From Neobacillus massiliamazoniensis (GTDB lineage: Bacteria; Bacillota; Bacilli; Bacillales; Cytobacillaceae): DNA of 64,000 nucleotides. The DNA lies in NCBI RefSeq assembly GCF_001048695.1, contig NZ_CVRB01000001.1, positions 1,178,001-1,242,000 on the forward strand, written 5' to 3'. The notes under the pieces are model-generated. The model searched no databases. It had not been told where the DNA came from and was given only the letters and a program-made list of their open reading frames with translations. A program made the translations under genes and the position numbers. How positions within the stretch are numbered: the first letter of the stretch is position 1; every line of letters begins with the position of its first letter. Positions 43,206-50,864 of this stretch are shown piece by piece.

Positions 43206-43251
43206 GCATCTGACCAGGGCCTTCACTGAAAAATCAGTCTGGTCAATGTGC
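43206..43251 (+). promoter_or_regulatory. Nested hairpin in the leader of the diguanylate cyclase gene
   Basis: GCATCTGACCAG and CTGGTCAATGTGC pair around an inner ACTGA-AAAA-TCAGT hairpin, giving one long stem 35 bp before the coding start. No T-tract follows directly. It does not match a known c-di-GMP riboswitch that I can recall. It could control ribosome access. Confidence 0.45.
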
Positions 43252-43286
43252 ACTAACAATCTGTGGAGGAGGCAGTTTTTTTTTGA

Positions 43287-44432
43287 ATGGAAAAGTCAGT
43301 AGGCAATATAGTAAAGAGAAAATTATTTAAAATGGAAGACCTAGAGTTGATGGAACATTCTGGAGTAAATAGAGCTCTTCGACGGACGAGTTGGTGGTTG
43401 GTACTCCTAGCTATTATTCTTTCTATTATAGGTGTAGTCGGTACATCCGTATTAAATAAGAAAATATTTATCCATGACTTGGTTAATTATGTTTTTTTTC
43501 AATCATTGTACGTCATCGTTATACAGATCATCACAGAGGTATTATGTAAACGTTTTAAAAAGTGGGCAGACTATATAGGTATTTTGGGTTTGTTTACCAT
43601 TATGAATGTATATATCATGTTTAACCCAAATGTAAAGGGTTTTCATTTTATTCTATTTTTGGTCATTATTTTATCAACGTTATATTTTCAGTATAAAAAA
43701 GTTTATTTTTCGAGTGGATTATGTTTAGCGTCTATCGTATTTTTTTCCCTTTTTTATAAACCTACCTCCTATAACTTGATGATGAGCGATCTTTTGGCCT
43801 GTGTGGGCACTTATATTGCGTGTACTTTTATTTCAATAGCAGTAATCAGAAGGGGTAAGTTCTTACTAAAGCATTTAGAAAAATCCCATAAAAATCAACA
43901 GGAATTGCTTGTCAGAAATATCCTGATGGACAGAGAGAGTAAAATTGAACCTTTAACCGACTTATATAATCACAAAACATTTCATGAGTATCTTGAGGGT
44001 TTGATTGAACAAAGTGATAGCAATCAATTACCATTACAATTAGCACTCATTGATATCGATAATTTTAAACAAGTAAATGATCAGTATGGACACTGGGTTG
44101 GGGACATCATCCTTAAGCGCGTAAGTAACCAACTAAAGGTACATATTACTCCTAACGATTTTGCTTCGAGATATGGCGGGGAGGAATTTGCAGTCATTTT
44201 TACGGAAAAAAGCATTCATGAAGCATACGAACTCATTGAACATTTCCGAAAGAGCGTTAGCAGCATCATTCATGAGGAGTTAAACAACAAGCCCGTTACA
44301 GTGAGTATCGGCATGAGCTCTTACACAAAAGGCCGTGGCAAAGAATGCTTTTTTAGAGAAACTGACGAATGCCTCTACAAAGCCAAAAACAATGGAAAAA
44401 ACCAAACCGTCCTTGCCAATACCGGTGCCTGA
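43287..44432 (+). CDS. Membrane diguanylate cyclase
   Basis: A 381-residue protein with about six N-terminal membrane helices (residues 30-195) and a C-terminal GGDEF domain. IDIDNFKQVNDQYGHWVGD and RYGGEEFAVIF (near residue 295) keep the metal and GTP residues, so it should make c-di-GMP. The RxxD inhibition site is absent before RYGGEEF. GGAGGAGG is 14 bases before the ATG, with nine Ts in between, an unusually long gap. The stop TGA lies inside a GGTGCCTGACACC repeat. Confidence 0.88.
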   Translation: MEKSVGNIVKRKLFKMEDLELMEHSGVNRALRRTSWWLVLLAIILSIIGVVGTSVLNKKIFIHDLVNYVFFQSLYVIVIQIITEVLCKRFKKWADYIGILGLFTIMNVYIMFNPNVKGFHFILFLVIILSTLYFQYKKVYFSSGLCLASIVFFSLFYKPTSYNLMMSDLLACVGTYIACTFISIAVIRRGKFLLKHLEKSHKNQQELLVRNILMDRESKIEPLTDLYNHKTFHEYLEGLIEQSDSNQLPLQLALIDIDNFKQVNDQYGHWVGDIILKRVSNQLKVHITPNDFASRYGGEEFAVIFTEKSIHEAYELIEHFRKSVSSIIHEELNNKPVTVSIGMSSYTKGRGKECFFRETDECLYKAKNNGKNQTVLANTGA

Positions 44433-44436
44433 CACC
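44424..44436. repeat. GGTGCCTGACACC repeat supplying a stop codon
   Basis: The palindrome encodes the last Gly-Ala and the TGA of the diguanylate cyclase. Confidence 0.85.
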
Positions 44437-44448
44437 AAAATCAAACCC

Positions 44449-44479
44449 ATCTCCGAGGATTTCTTCGGAGATTTTTTTA
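44449..44479 (+). terminator. Terminator of the diguanylate cyclase gene
   Basis: ATCTCCGAGG-ATTT-CTTCGGAGAT followed by seven Ts. Confidence 0.88.
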
Positions 44480-44658
44480 TGCTTAAGAAGTTTCATTTTA
44501 AACAAACGAGGCAAATGAGGTTTTGCTCTAAATTTTGCTATTTTGCTATAGGAAAATAAAGATTTAATTATTCGAAAAGTGTGATACTATTAATTTTGTA
44601 ATATATTTGAAAATGATGTATAAACTTGTAAAAATCACTAATTATAGGGGGCGTAAGG

Positions 44659-45465
44659 ATGAAATATACGAAAGCGGTTAGTGGTGGTCTTATTGCGATT
44701 GTAGTATTGGTTCTTGTTTTTTCATCATTTACAACGGTTGCATCTGGCTATAGAGGGGTTGTTTTGCAATTTGGTGCGGTACAACCAACCATCTTTTCGG
44801 AAGGTCTTCATTTTAAAATTCCGTTTCTGCAAACGGTTCAGCCAATTGAAGTCCGGGTTCAGAAGGAAGAGAATTTGCAGACGGCAGCTTCAAAAGATTT
44901 GCAAGTTGTCACAACAAAGGTGGCCGTCAACTATTCAGTTGATCCTGAGGCAGTCAACAAACTTTATCAAGAAATCGGAATGGATTATCGTTCAAGAGTT
45001 GTGGATCCGGCGATTGCAGAAGCACTAAAGGCGACAACAGCTCAGTACACTGCGGAGGAATTAATTTCCAAGCGTCCGGAAGTGTCGGCGCAAGTGAAGG
45101 ATATGCTTGCAAAAAAACTATCAAAATATTTTATGAAACTAGAAGATATCAATATTAAAGAATTTGCTTTTAGCGAAGAATTCAACAAAGCCATCGAATC
45201 CAAGCAAACGGCGGAACAAAACGCTCTTAAAGCACAAAGAGATTTAGATAGAATTAAAATTGAAGCACAGCAGCAAGTTACTCAAGCAGGTGCCGAAGCA
45301 GAGGCGTTAAAGTTGAAAAAGCAGGAAGTTACACCGGAGTTGGTCCAATTAAAACAAATTGAAGTTCAAGAAAAGGCATTGGCAAAGTGGGATGGACACC
45401 TGCCAAGTGTAACAGGCGGAGCCACTCCATTTATTGATTTGAATGGACTTACTACGAAAAAGTAA
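44659..45465 (+). CDS. Prohibitin-like SPFH/band 7 protein
   Basis: A 268-residue protein with one N-terminal membrane helix (GGLIAIVVLVLVFSSFTTV) followed by the band 7 domain (SGYRGVVLQFG, EGLHFKIPFLQ, VQKEENLQTAASKDLQVVTTKVAVNY) and a coiled-coil tail rich in Glu, Lys and Gln. It resembles prohibitins, which form large membrane rings or scaffolds. The ATG follows AGGGGGCGTAAGG. It ends at a nested terminator. Confidence 0.88.
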   Translation: MKYTKAVSGGLIAIVVLVLVFSSFTTVASGYRGVVLQFGAVQPTIFSEGLHFKIPFLQTVQPIEVRVQKEENLQTAASKDLQVVTTKVAVNYSVDPEAVNKLYQEIGMDYRSRVVDPAIAEALKATTAQYTAEELISKRPEVSAQVKDMLAKKLSKYFMKLEDINIKEFAFSEEFNKAIESKQTAEQNALKAQRDLDRIKIEAQQQVTQAGAEAEALKLKKQEVTPELVQLKQIEVQEKALAKWDGHLPSVTGGATPFIDLNGLTTKK

Positions 45466-45493
45466 GAGCGGCTAGTTACCTAAGACATAAGAT

Positions 45494-45579
45494 AAAGAGG
45501 ACTGCTAGTTGAACTGCACCCCAATTGTTAGACAACACTAACACTTGGAGGTGCAGTTCATGTGGCAGTCCTCTTTTTT
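45494..45579 (+). terminator. Terminator with the 51-bp palindrome nested in its loop
   Basis: Outer arms AAAGAGGACTGC (45494-45505) and GCAGTCCTCTTT (45565-45576) are fully complementary and end in a T-tract. The loop holds a second 51-bp palindrome, 45510-45560, starting TGAACTGCACC and ending GGTGCAGTTCA. It is the same unit as at 33521-33571, in the opposite orientation. Without it the loop would be short. Confidence 0.85.
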
Positions 45580-45633
45580 TGCGGTTGCGGTAATTTTTTT
45601 ACTTTTCATCATCTTCACGTCGGGCGTTGGATC

Positions 45634-46551
45634 CTATGTGTTGTATGTTCCGTTGCGCACTCCTTTTTTAAGAGGGGTTGGCCTTTGCTTCTGCAGCAAA
45701 AAGAAAAAGACGCCAAACAAAGTCAGTAAGCCTCCGACAATTTGCCAGCCGATGAGACGTTCACCTAGCAGTAAAACGGCTAAAATGGTGGCACCGACCG
45801 GCTCTCCTAAAATACTCATCGAAATAGTTGTGGCATTAACATAATTTAATAGCCAATTATTGATCACGTGAGAAAGGGTCGGAACAATCGCTAGCAACAG
45901 GAAAATGCCCCATTCTTGGGCTTGATATCCTGTAAAGGAAATACCTAAACATGCGTTATAGATGGCAAGAATAATCCCCGCAATGAAAAAAACAAGAAAG
46001 CTATAAATCCAGTGAAGGACTTTTTTCACGACACTCTGGCCGATTAATAGGTACCCGACAACCGCGATAACACTTAAAAATGAAAGAAAATCGCCGAGAA
46101 TGGCATCCTTGCTTAAAGCACCATCACCCCAACCGATCATGACTGCACCGACAATCGCAATTCCCATCGTGGCTAATGCCGGTACGGTCGTTTTTTCTTT
46201 AAAAAGAAAAAAGCCACCGAGCACCGATATAAGCGGCTGCAGGGAAAGAATGATGGTCGAACTTGCTACGGTTGTTAATTTTAATGATCCGAACCAAAGG
46301 GCAAAGTGCAAAGCTAAAAAGGCGCCGGAAAAGAATAATAATAGCCAATCTTTTTTGGCGATTCTTTGAAAGTCCCCGCGATTTTTCCAAACAATCGGGA
46401 TCATCAGCAAGCTGGCGAACAACATGCGATACATACTCAATATGGAAGCGGGCGCATGGGACCATTTCACGAAGATGGCAGAAAACGATATGGCAATTAT
46501 AGAAATCGTAAGTGGCAAGCCGATTGATTTTGAATGATCTCCCTGTTTCAT
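45634..46551 (-). CDS. EamA/DMT family transporter
   Basis: A 305-residue ten-helix transporter of the drug/metabolite superfamily, two EamA repeats. Start at the ATG at 46551 behind GGGAGGAAAC; the upstream ATG overlaps that site. Early ISFSAIFVKWSHAPASILSMYR and late LNYVNATTISMSILGEPVGATILAVLLLGE are typical EamA blocks. Cargo unknown (amino acids or metabolites in relatives). It converges with the prohibitin-like gene; array 5 is upstream. Confidence 0.88.
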   Translation of the reverse strand: MKQGDHSKSIGLPLTISIIAISFSAIFVKWSHAPASILSMYRMLFASLLMIPIVWKNRGDFQRIAKKDWLLLFFSGAFLALHFALWFGSLKLTTVASSTIILSLQPLISVLGGFFLFKEKTTVPALATMGIAIVGAVMIGWGDGALSKDAILGDFLSFLSVIAVVGYLLIGQSVVKKVLHWIYSFLVFFIAGIILAIYNACLGISFTGYQAQEWGIFLLLAIVPTLSHVINNWLLNYVNATTISMSILGEPVGATILAVLLLGERLIGWQIVGGLLTLFGVFFFLLQKQRPTPLKKGVRNGTYNT

Positions 46552-46781
46552 GTTTCCTCCCATCCTGCTGTTAGCAACAAATTAAATTCCTTCCTTATTT
46601 TCTTACATGTAGGGAGGGTATTCAAGAGGTTTTCGCTATTTTGGTTTAGCAAAAATATGGCTCATTTTTTTAGGTAAAAATCCAGCGTAATACAGGTTCA
46701 AGCCTTCGTATTTCGATATGGAAAACGCGCCATTTTCATTTCGGAGCCTCCGAATGCTTACATAGTTGCAATACAACTTGT

Positions 46782-46901
46782 TTCGCAAATGAAACTGTTG
46801 TTTTCGCAAATGAAAGTAACTTTTTCGCAAATAAAACTAGTATTTTCGCAAAAGAAAGCTGGTTTTTCGCAAATAAAATGCAATAATTCGCAAATAAGAC
46901 T
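46782..46901. repeat. 21-bp repeat array 5 (six units)
   Basis: Cores TTCGCAAAT start at 46782, 46803, 46824, 46845, 46866 and 46887, all exactly 21 bp apart, oriented as arrays 1 and 4. One core reads TTCGCAAAA. Confidence 0.9.
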
Positions 46902-46957
46902 AACTGACAGGCTAAAATGGGGACTAAAATTGAGTAAATTAGGTGCGATGGGCGTGT

Positions 46958-47053
46958 CTATCCGCGGTTTCAGCCATTCTATCAGCGAATTCGACTAGTC
47001 TATCAGCCAATTTGCATCTTCTATAAGCGAATCCGACCGTTCTATCAGCGAAT
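46958..47053. repeat. Second 21-bp repeat family, array B (five units)
   Basis: Cores CTATCAGCGAAT at 46979, 47000, 47021 and 47042 and a diverged CTATCCGCGGTT at 46958, every step exactly 21 bp. It starts about 60 bp after array 5. The same core occurs at 3661-3721. Confidence 0.88.
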
Positions 47054-47068
47054 CGATTTTTTTCATAT

Positions 47069-47103
47069 AGAAGAGCCCCCCAAAAAAAGCGCACGATGGG
47101 GGG
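47069..47103 (-). terminator. Hairpin after the YvrJ-like gene
   Basis: GCCCCCC and GGGGGGC arms around a loop containing seven As, right after the minus-strand YvrJ-like stop. Plausible terminator. Confidence 0.5.
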
Positions 47104-47113
47104 CCGCCCAATT

Positions 47114-47251
47114 TCAAGCCTTCATTCGCTCAGGCAGATTCTGAATCGACTGGACCACTAGATCTAGCTTGGCTTCGATCCGATAAAGCAGATATAGGGA
47201 CACAACGATTGGGAATCCCACTTGATTAATGAGGGGAATGATTTGATCCAC
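47114..47251 (-). CDS. YvrJ family small protein
   Basis: A 45-residue peptide starting with GTG ten bases after AAAGGAG. MDQIIPLINQVGFPIVVSLYLLYRIEAKLD is the YvrJ pattern: an N-terminal amphipathic part, one membrane helix and a short coiled tail. YvrJ proteins lie next to DUF1659 and DUF2922 genes across Bacilli; their role is unknown. A complete terminator separates it from DUF2922. Confidence 0.82.
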   Translation of the reverse strand: MDQIIPLINQVGFPIVVSLYLLYRIEAKLDLVVQSIQNLPERMKA

Positions 47252-47278
47252 GAAAATTCACTCCTTTCATAGGTTATC

Positions 47279-47309
47279 AAAAAAGGCCGGGTTCCTTACG
47301 AATCCGGCC
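47279..47309 (-). terminator. Terminator between the DUF2922 and YvrJ genes
   Basis: On the minus strand GGCCGG pairs with CCGGCC around a 13-base loop and is followed by six Ts. YvrJ would therefore be expressed by read-through or from its own promoter. Confidence 0.8.
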
Positions 47310-47318
47310 CTCTCTCGA

Positions 47319-47537
47319 TTACGAAAGTTCATAATCGGTCACATTGCGTTCAATCACACGCGCGCCCTTAGCCGAAGCAAGGTTTCCATTTGCGGTGTTG
47401 AAAATTCCAGAAGCTACGATTACTCCCATCGATTGCAGGACAGCTGCTTCATCAATCGGTTCTTTCGGGTTATCGAGCGTGATACGAGCCGGTTTCCCAA
47501 ACTCCGTTACAAATTGCAATTCCAACGTTCTTGCCAT
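47319..47537 (-). CDS. DUF2922 family protein
   Basis: A 72-residue protein opening MARTLELQFVTEFGKPARITLDNPKEPID, typical of DUF2922. The ATG at 47537 follows AGGAGG by eight bases. It is the middle gene of the conserved DUF1659-DUF2922-YvrJ trio. No function is known. Confidence 0.83.
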   Translation of the reverse strand: MARTLELQFVTEFGKPARITLDNPKEPIDEAAVLQSMGVIVASGIFNTANGNLASAKGARVIERNVTDYELS

Positions 47538-47576
47538 TCCATCCACCTCCTGTCCTTATAAGTTTTCCCTTTGCCA

Positions 47577-47795
47577 TTAGGCAAGGATTTCCGAGTTGTC
47601 AGCTCGCTCTACTCTGGTAAGCGTATCGTTGCATAAAACAGATAATGCTTGGGCCACTTGGAATAATTGGTCAGGGGTTGCTGCTTTTTTCACGTTGTTA
47701 AAGGTTTTGGTCTTGTAAATAGGCTTGCCCTTTTCATTCATTCCTGCGTCAAACACCAAGCGCAGCTTTGAATCTGCTAACTTTGCCTGTGCCAT
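47577..47795 (-). CDS. DUF1659 family protein
   Basis: A 72-residue protein with LRLVFDAGMNEKGKPIYKTKTFNNV, the DUF1659 core, and a C-terminal helical part (ATPDQLFQVAQALSVL). The ATG at 47795 follows GAGGAGGTGATAAGA. First gene of the trio. Function unknown. Confidence 0.83.
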   Translation of the reverse strand: MAQAKLADSKLRLVFDAGMNEKGKPIYKTKTFNNVKKAATPDQLFQVAQALSVLCNDTLTRVERADNSEILA

Positions 47796-48026
47796 TCTTA
47801 TCACCTCCTCACACCTTATATATAGGCTTTTGGGGGGTGAAAAGGACAGGGTAGTGAAAAATTTTCTAGATTATAGCTGAAAATAATTCCTAATCTACTC
47901 TGGAATTTCTTTTAATGGGAAAAAAAATATCGGAATCTATCTCCTAATTTTTTTCTTCTCTCTACTACATTTCAAAAACAAAAAATAAGAGCACACCAAT
48001 TGGTCTGCCCTCCATCTATGAAACTA

Positions 48027-48995
48027 CTATACAGTAGCCATTTCTTTTTGTTTCATTGCTTTTCTTTTTGTTAAATAGCGGGCGGCGAAATAGGAGCCCA
48101 ATACGTAGATCACCGCGAGAGCTTGAAATGATAATGTTTCAACTGTTGGGAAGATACAGAACCATACTCCTGCCCAGTCCGGGATCGGTAGAGCGATTGT
48201 AGTTGTGCTCATCCAACCTGCTAATTGCATCTCTTGTACGGTTTCACCGACCATTACGGCTAGAACCACGACTAAAAGCCCACCTGTAAATACCAGCATT
48301 TTTTTATGAGGTAACCGTCGCTGTGCTAAAAAGGTAAGTACTCCTACCATCAGGGTTAATGCCAAACCTATTAATGCTCCTTGAAGAATAACATCGGATC
48401 CGACTTTTAATCGTAAGTTTTGGAGAAAAAGAACGACCTCAAAGCCTTCGCGATAAACCGATGTAAGGCCTACTAAAAACAATGACCAGAAGGTCGCTGT
48501 CTGTACCTCTTCATGGTTGTTTGAAGTGATTTGTTGCTTTTTACGGTTATGCAAATTAATCCAACCAGTCCAATAAATCTTATGAAAAAACCAGTTCATG
48601 ATAATGAGTAAAATTACGACAGCTAGAATGCCTGTAAATGCTTGGATTTGTAACTCAGGGGCATTGACAGAAGAAATGATTGCCACTACGACAAACCACG
48701 TTACAATAGTCGCTAAAAAGGAAACACCGGCTCCAGCCGAGATGGGCTTCCAATATGTATCCTGCTTTTTCCGAACTAAACCTGAGATGATGGCGGATAA
48801 GACTAAAATAGCCTCTAAACCTTCCCTAAATACTAGAATAGCAGTATTAATTATGGCAGCACCTGGCGATATGTCTTTCGCAGTAGGATCAGGATTGCCT
48901 TGAAAATGGACTCCTTGCCATACCAATACACCAACTACCACGAATATAGAAAGCGAAATCAAAACGGTCTTAAGGTTTATGATTTTTTTAAACAA
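48027..48995 (-). CDS. FTR1 family iron permease
   Basis: A 322-residue membrane protein with about seven helices. The two iron-binding REGxE motifs are present: FREGLEAILVL near the N-terminus and YREGFEVVLFL in the middle. FTR1/EfeU-type permeases import iron oxidised by a partner. It starts with TTG after AGGAGTG. A near-perfect Fur box lies between its promoter and start, so it should be induced by iron limitation. No EfeO or EfeB partner is adjacent, which is notable. Confidence 0.9.
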   Translation of the reverse strand: MFKKIINLKTVLISLSIFVVVGVLVWQGVHFQGNPDPTAKDISPGAAIINTAILVFREGLEAILVLSAIISGLVRKKQDTYWKPISAGAGVSFLATIVTWFVVVAIISSVNAPELQIQAFTGILAVVILLIIMNWFFHKIYWTGWINLHNRKKQQITSNNHEEVQTATFWSLFLVGLTSVYREGFEVVLFLQNLRLKVGSDVILQGALIGLALTLMVGVLTFLAQRRLPHKKMLVFTGGLLVVVLAVMVGETVQEMQLAGWMSTTTIALPIPDWAGVWFCIFPTVETLSFQALAVIYVLGSYFAARYLTKRKAMKQKEMATV

Positions 48996-49021
48996 TATAG
49001 AACACTCCTAACAATTTAAAT

Positions 49022-49040
49022 GATAATGATAATCTTTATC
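49022..49040. promoter_or_regulatory. Fur box of the FTR1 gene
   Basis: GATAATGATAATCTTTATC matches the 19-bp Fur consensus GATAATGATAATCATTATC at 18 of 19 positions. It lies downstream of the promoter, in a repressing position. Confidence 0.9.
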
Positions 49041-49055
49041 AATTAGAATATAACC

Positions 49056-49085
49056 ATTCTATCCTAGTTCTCCTTTTGGAGTCAA
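49056..49085 (-). promoter_or_regulatory. Sigma-A promoter of the FTR1 gene
   Basis: Minus-strand TTGACT (49085-49080), an 18-bp spacer and TAGAAT (49061-49056), about 15 bp upstream of the Fur box. Confidence 0.65.
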
Positions 49086-49123
49086 GGTAAACATTATCTC
49101 CATAGTAGTAAATCAAAAACGAA

Positions 49124-49156
49124 AAAAATCCCCATCACACAATGATAGGGATTTTT
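49124..49156. terminator. Orphan bidirectional terminator
   Basis: AAAAATCCC and GGGATTTTT enclose ATCA-CACAA-TGAT. No gene ends nearby on either strand, so it probably isolates the FTR1 promoter or remains from a lost gene. Confidence 0.75.
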
Positions 49157-49460
49157 CAAGGTCTTACGATATCATCAGAAGAAGCATTGTATTCGAAAAA
49201 CATTATATATCTTGAACGATTTGAGCTAATTCGTTGGATCTGTGGCAAGGTTTCCTACGGCGTAGTTTATTTCCAATAAGTAACCTGCAAAGTTTGTCAG
49301 AACGTTTAATGGTATGAATTATGAACATTTTGGGAAACTAGAATTTGAGTAGTATGAAAGTCGTGTTTTGGAGGTGGAAGATTGTATTTTGTAGGGAATT
49401 CCACCATATCCGGTTATAATTTTAATAAGCTTGTCTTTAAATTAAGGGTGTTGATACTTA

Positions 49461-50573
49461 GTGAAAATAATAGGGATCGTGATCGTACTGCTTCTTGGAG
49501 CGATGTTGCTTCTGGCGGTAGTGGTTTCCTTTAGCAGTACTTCGCATTCGGAATTAAAGGGGAGCACAAACCAAAAGCTCACCACTTTTATGAATAAAAC
49601 GGCCTCGAAAAAGCATTTTAGCGGTGTTGTCCTTGTTGCAAAGGATGGGAAGGCCATTTTTGAAAAGAGTTATGGATTGGCAAATATTGAGGCGGGAGTA
49701 CCGAATCGAACTGATACGGAATTTCGGATTGCATCGCTCACGAAATCATTTACAGCCATTTCCATTCTTCAGCTTGAAAATGAGGACAAGCTGAAAACCA
49801 CAGATTCGATATCAAAATATATTAAAGGTTTTCCAGATGGAAACAAAATTACGATTCATGATCTTCTAATCCACAGCTCTGGTGTCGTCGATCATACCAA
49901 ATACACGGATCCTACGAAACCAATCACGCTGTCTGCTTTTATCGACCTGATGAAACAGCAGAAACTAAAGTTCCCTCCCGGAACCAAATTTGATTACTCG
50001 GACACTGGTTATATGATTCTTGCTTATATCATTGAAAAGGTTTCCGGTGAAAGCTATGGAAATTATTTGCGCGACCATATTTTCATTCCGGCTGGGATGC
50101 ATCATACCTTTTTAAGGGAGGCGGATGCTCCGAACATGGCCTTGGGATATGAAAATCTGAAAAGGACTGTAATGACAGAGGATGAAAGCCAGCTCGCGGG
50201 GGCAGGGGATATCATTTCAACGGCGGATGACATGCTAAAATACGATAATGCCATTCATTCTTACAAGCTCCTCCCGCCGGAAAAAGTAGAAAAAATGTGG
50301 ACTGGTTATATTGACAGTGCGCCCTATGGTATTTTTAAATATGGGTATGCTTGGAATGTAGCGGATAATTTGATTAGCTTTAGAAGACCTTTGGTGGAGC
50401 ATAATGGTAATTTGCCTGGGTTTAAATCGGACTTGGCTGATTTTGTCAACGATCGGCTTACGGTTATTATTCTTTCAAACAATAATGGAGCTTGGAAATC
50501 TGGGGCATTGTCCCGAGAGCTTGCCTCGATTTGTTTTGGTAAGCGATATTGGTTTTATCAGAACTATTTTTAA
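49461..50573 (+). CDS. Beta-lactamase-fold serine hydrolase (class C/PBP4* type)
   Basis: A 370-residue exported hydrolase with an N-terminal membrane anchor (IIGIVIVLLLGAMLLLAVVVS). Catalytic motifs: SLTK near residue 91 (SxxK), YSDTGY near 177 (YxN-like) and HNG near 313 (HxG). These fit the AmpC-like peptidase/esterase group that includes PbpE. It starts with GTG after AGGGTG. A terminator follows at 50584. It could trim wall peptides or hydrolyse esters outside the membrane. Confidence 0.85.
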   Translation: MKIIGIVIVLLLGAMLLLAVVVSFSSTSHSELKGSTNQKLTTFMNKTASKKHFSGVVLVAKDGKAIFEKSYGLANIEAGVPNRTDTEFRIASLTKSFTAISILQLENEDKLKTTDSISKYIKGFPDGNKITIHDLLIHSSGVVDHTKYTDPTKPITLSAFIDLMKQQKLKFPPGTKFDYSDTGYMILAYIIEKVSGESYGNYLRDHIFIPAGMHHTFLREADAPNMALGYENLKRTVMTEDESQLAGAGDIISTADDMLKYDNAIHSYKLLPPEKVEKMWTGYIDSAPYGIFKYGYAWNVADNLISFRRPLVEHNGNLPGFKSDLADFVNDRLTVIILSNNNGAWKSGALSRELASICFGKRYWFYQNYF

Positions 50574-50583
50574 AGATACCTCG

Positions 50584-50617
50584 AATCCCTGACAGTTTCG
50601 TCACGGGATTTTTTTTT
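50584..50617 (+). terminator. Terminator of the serine hydrolase gene
   Basis: AATCCCTGAC and GTCACGGGATT arms, followed by eight Ts. Confidence 0.75.
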
Positions 50618-50864
50618 GGAAAAAAAATTAAATTCCTTTTATGAATTGCCGAAAATAATATTATTGACACTTCATTGTAATTAGGGAAAAGACCTCAGAA
50701 AGGAAAACGTGTGCTTACAAACCATAGAATTTGTCTACTACTAGACCACCGTTTAGGACCCTCCTTAGAAAATGAAAACAGCATGAATATAGTTCCATTT
50801 ACAACTGTGAGAAGTGAAGAGTGGCAATTGATTCATTTAAATTAAATAAGGGAGAAGGTTAATA

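Noticed and set aside
43206..43251. c-di-GMP riboswitch in front of the cyclase gene
   Set aside because: The hairpin lacks the GEMM landmarks I know (CGCAAAG-type motif and receptor loop); kept only as an unnamed structured leader.
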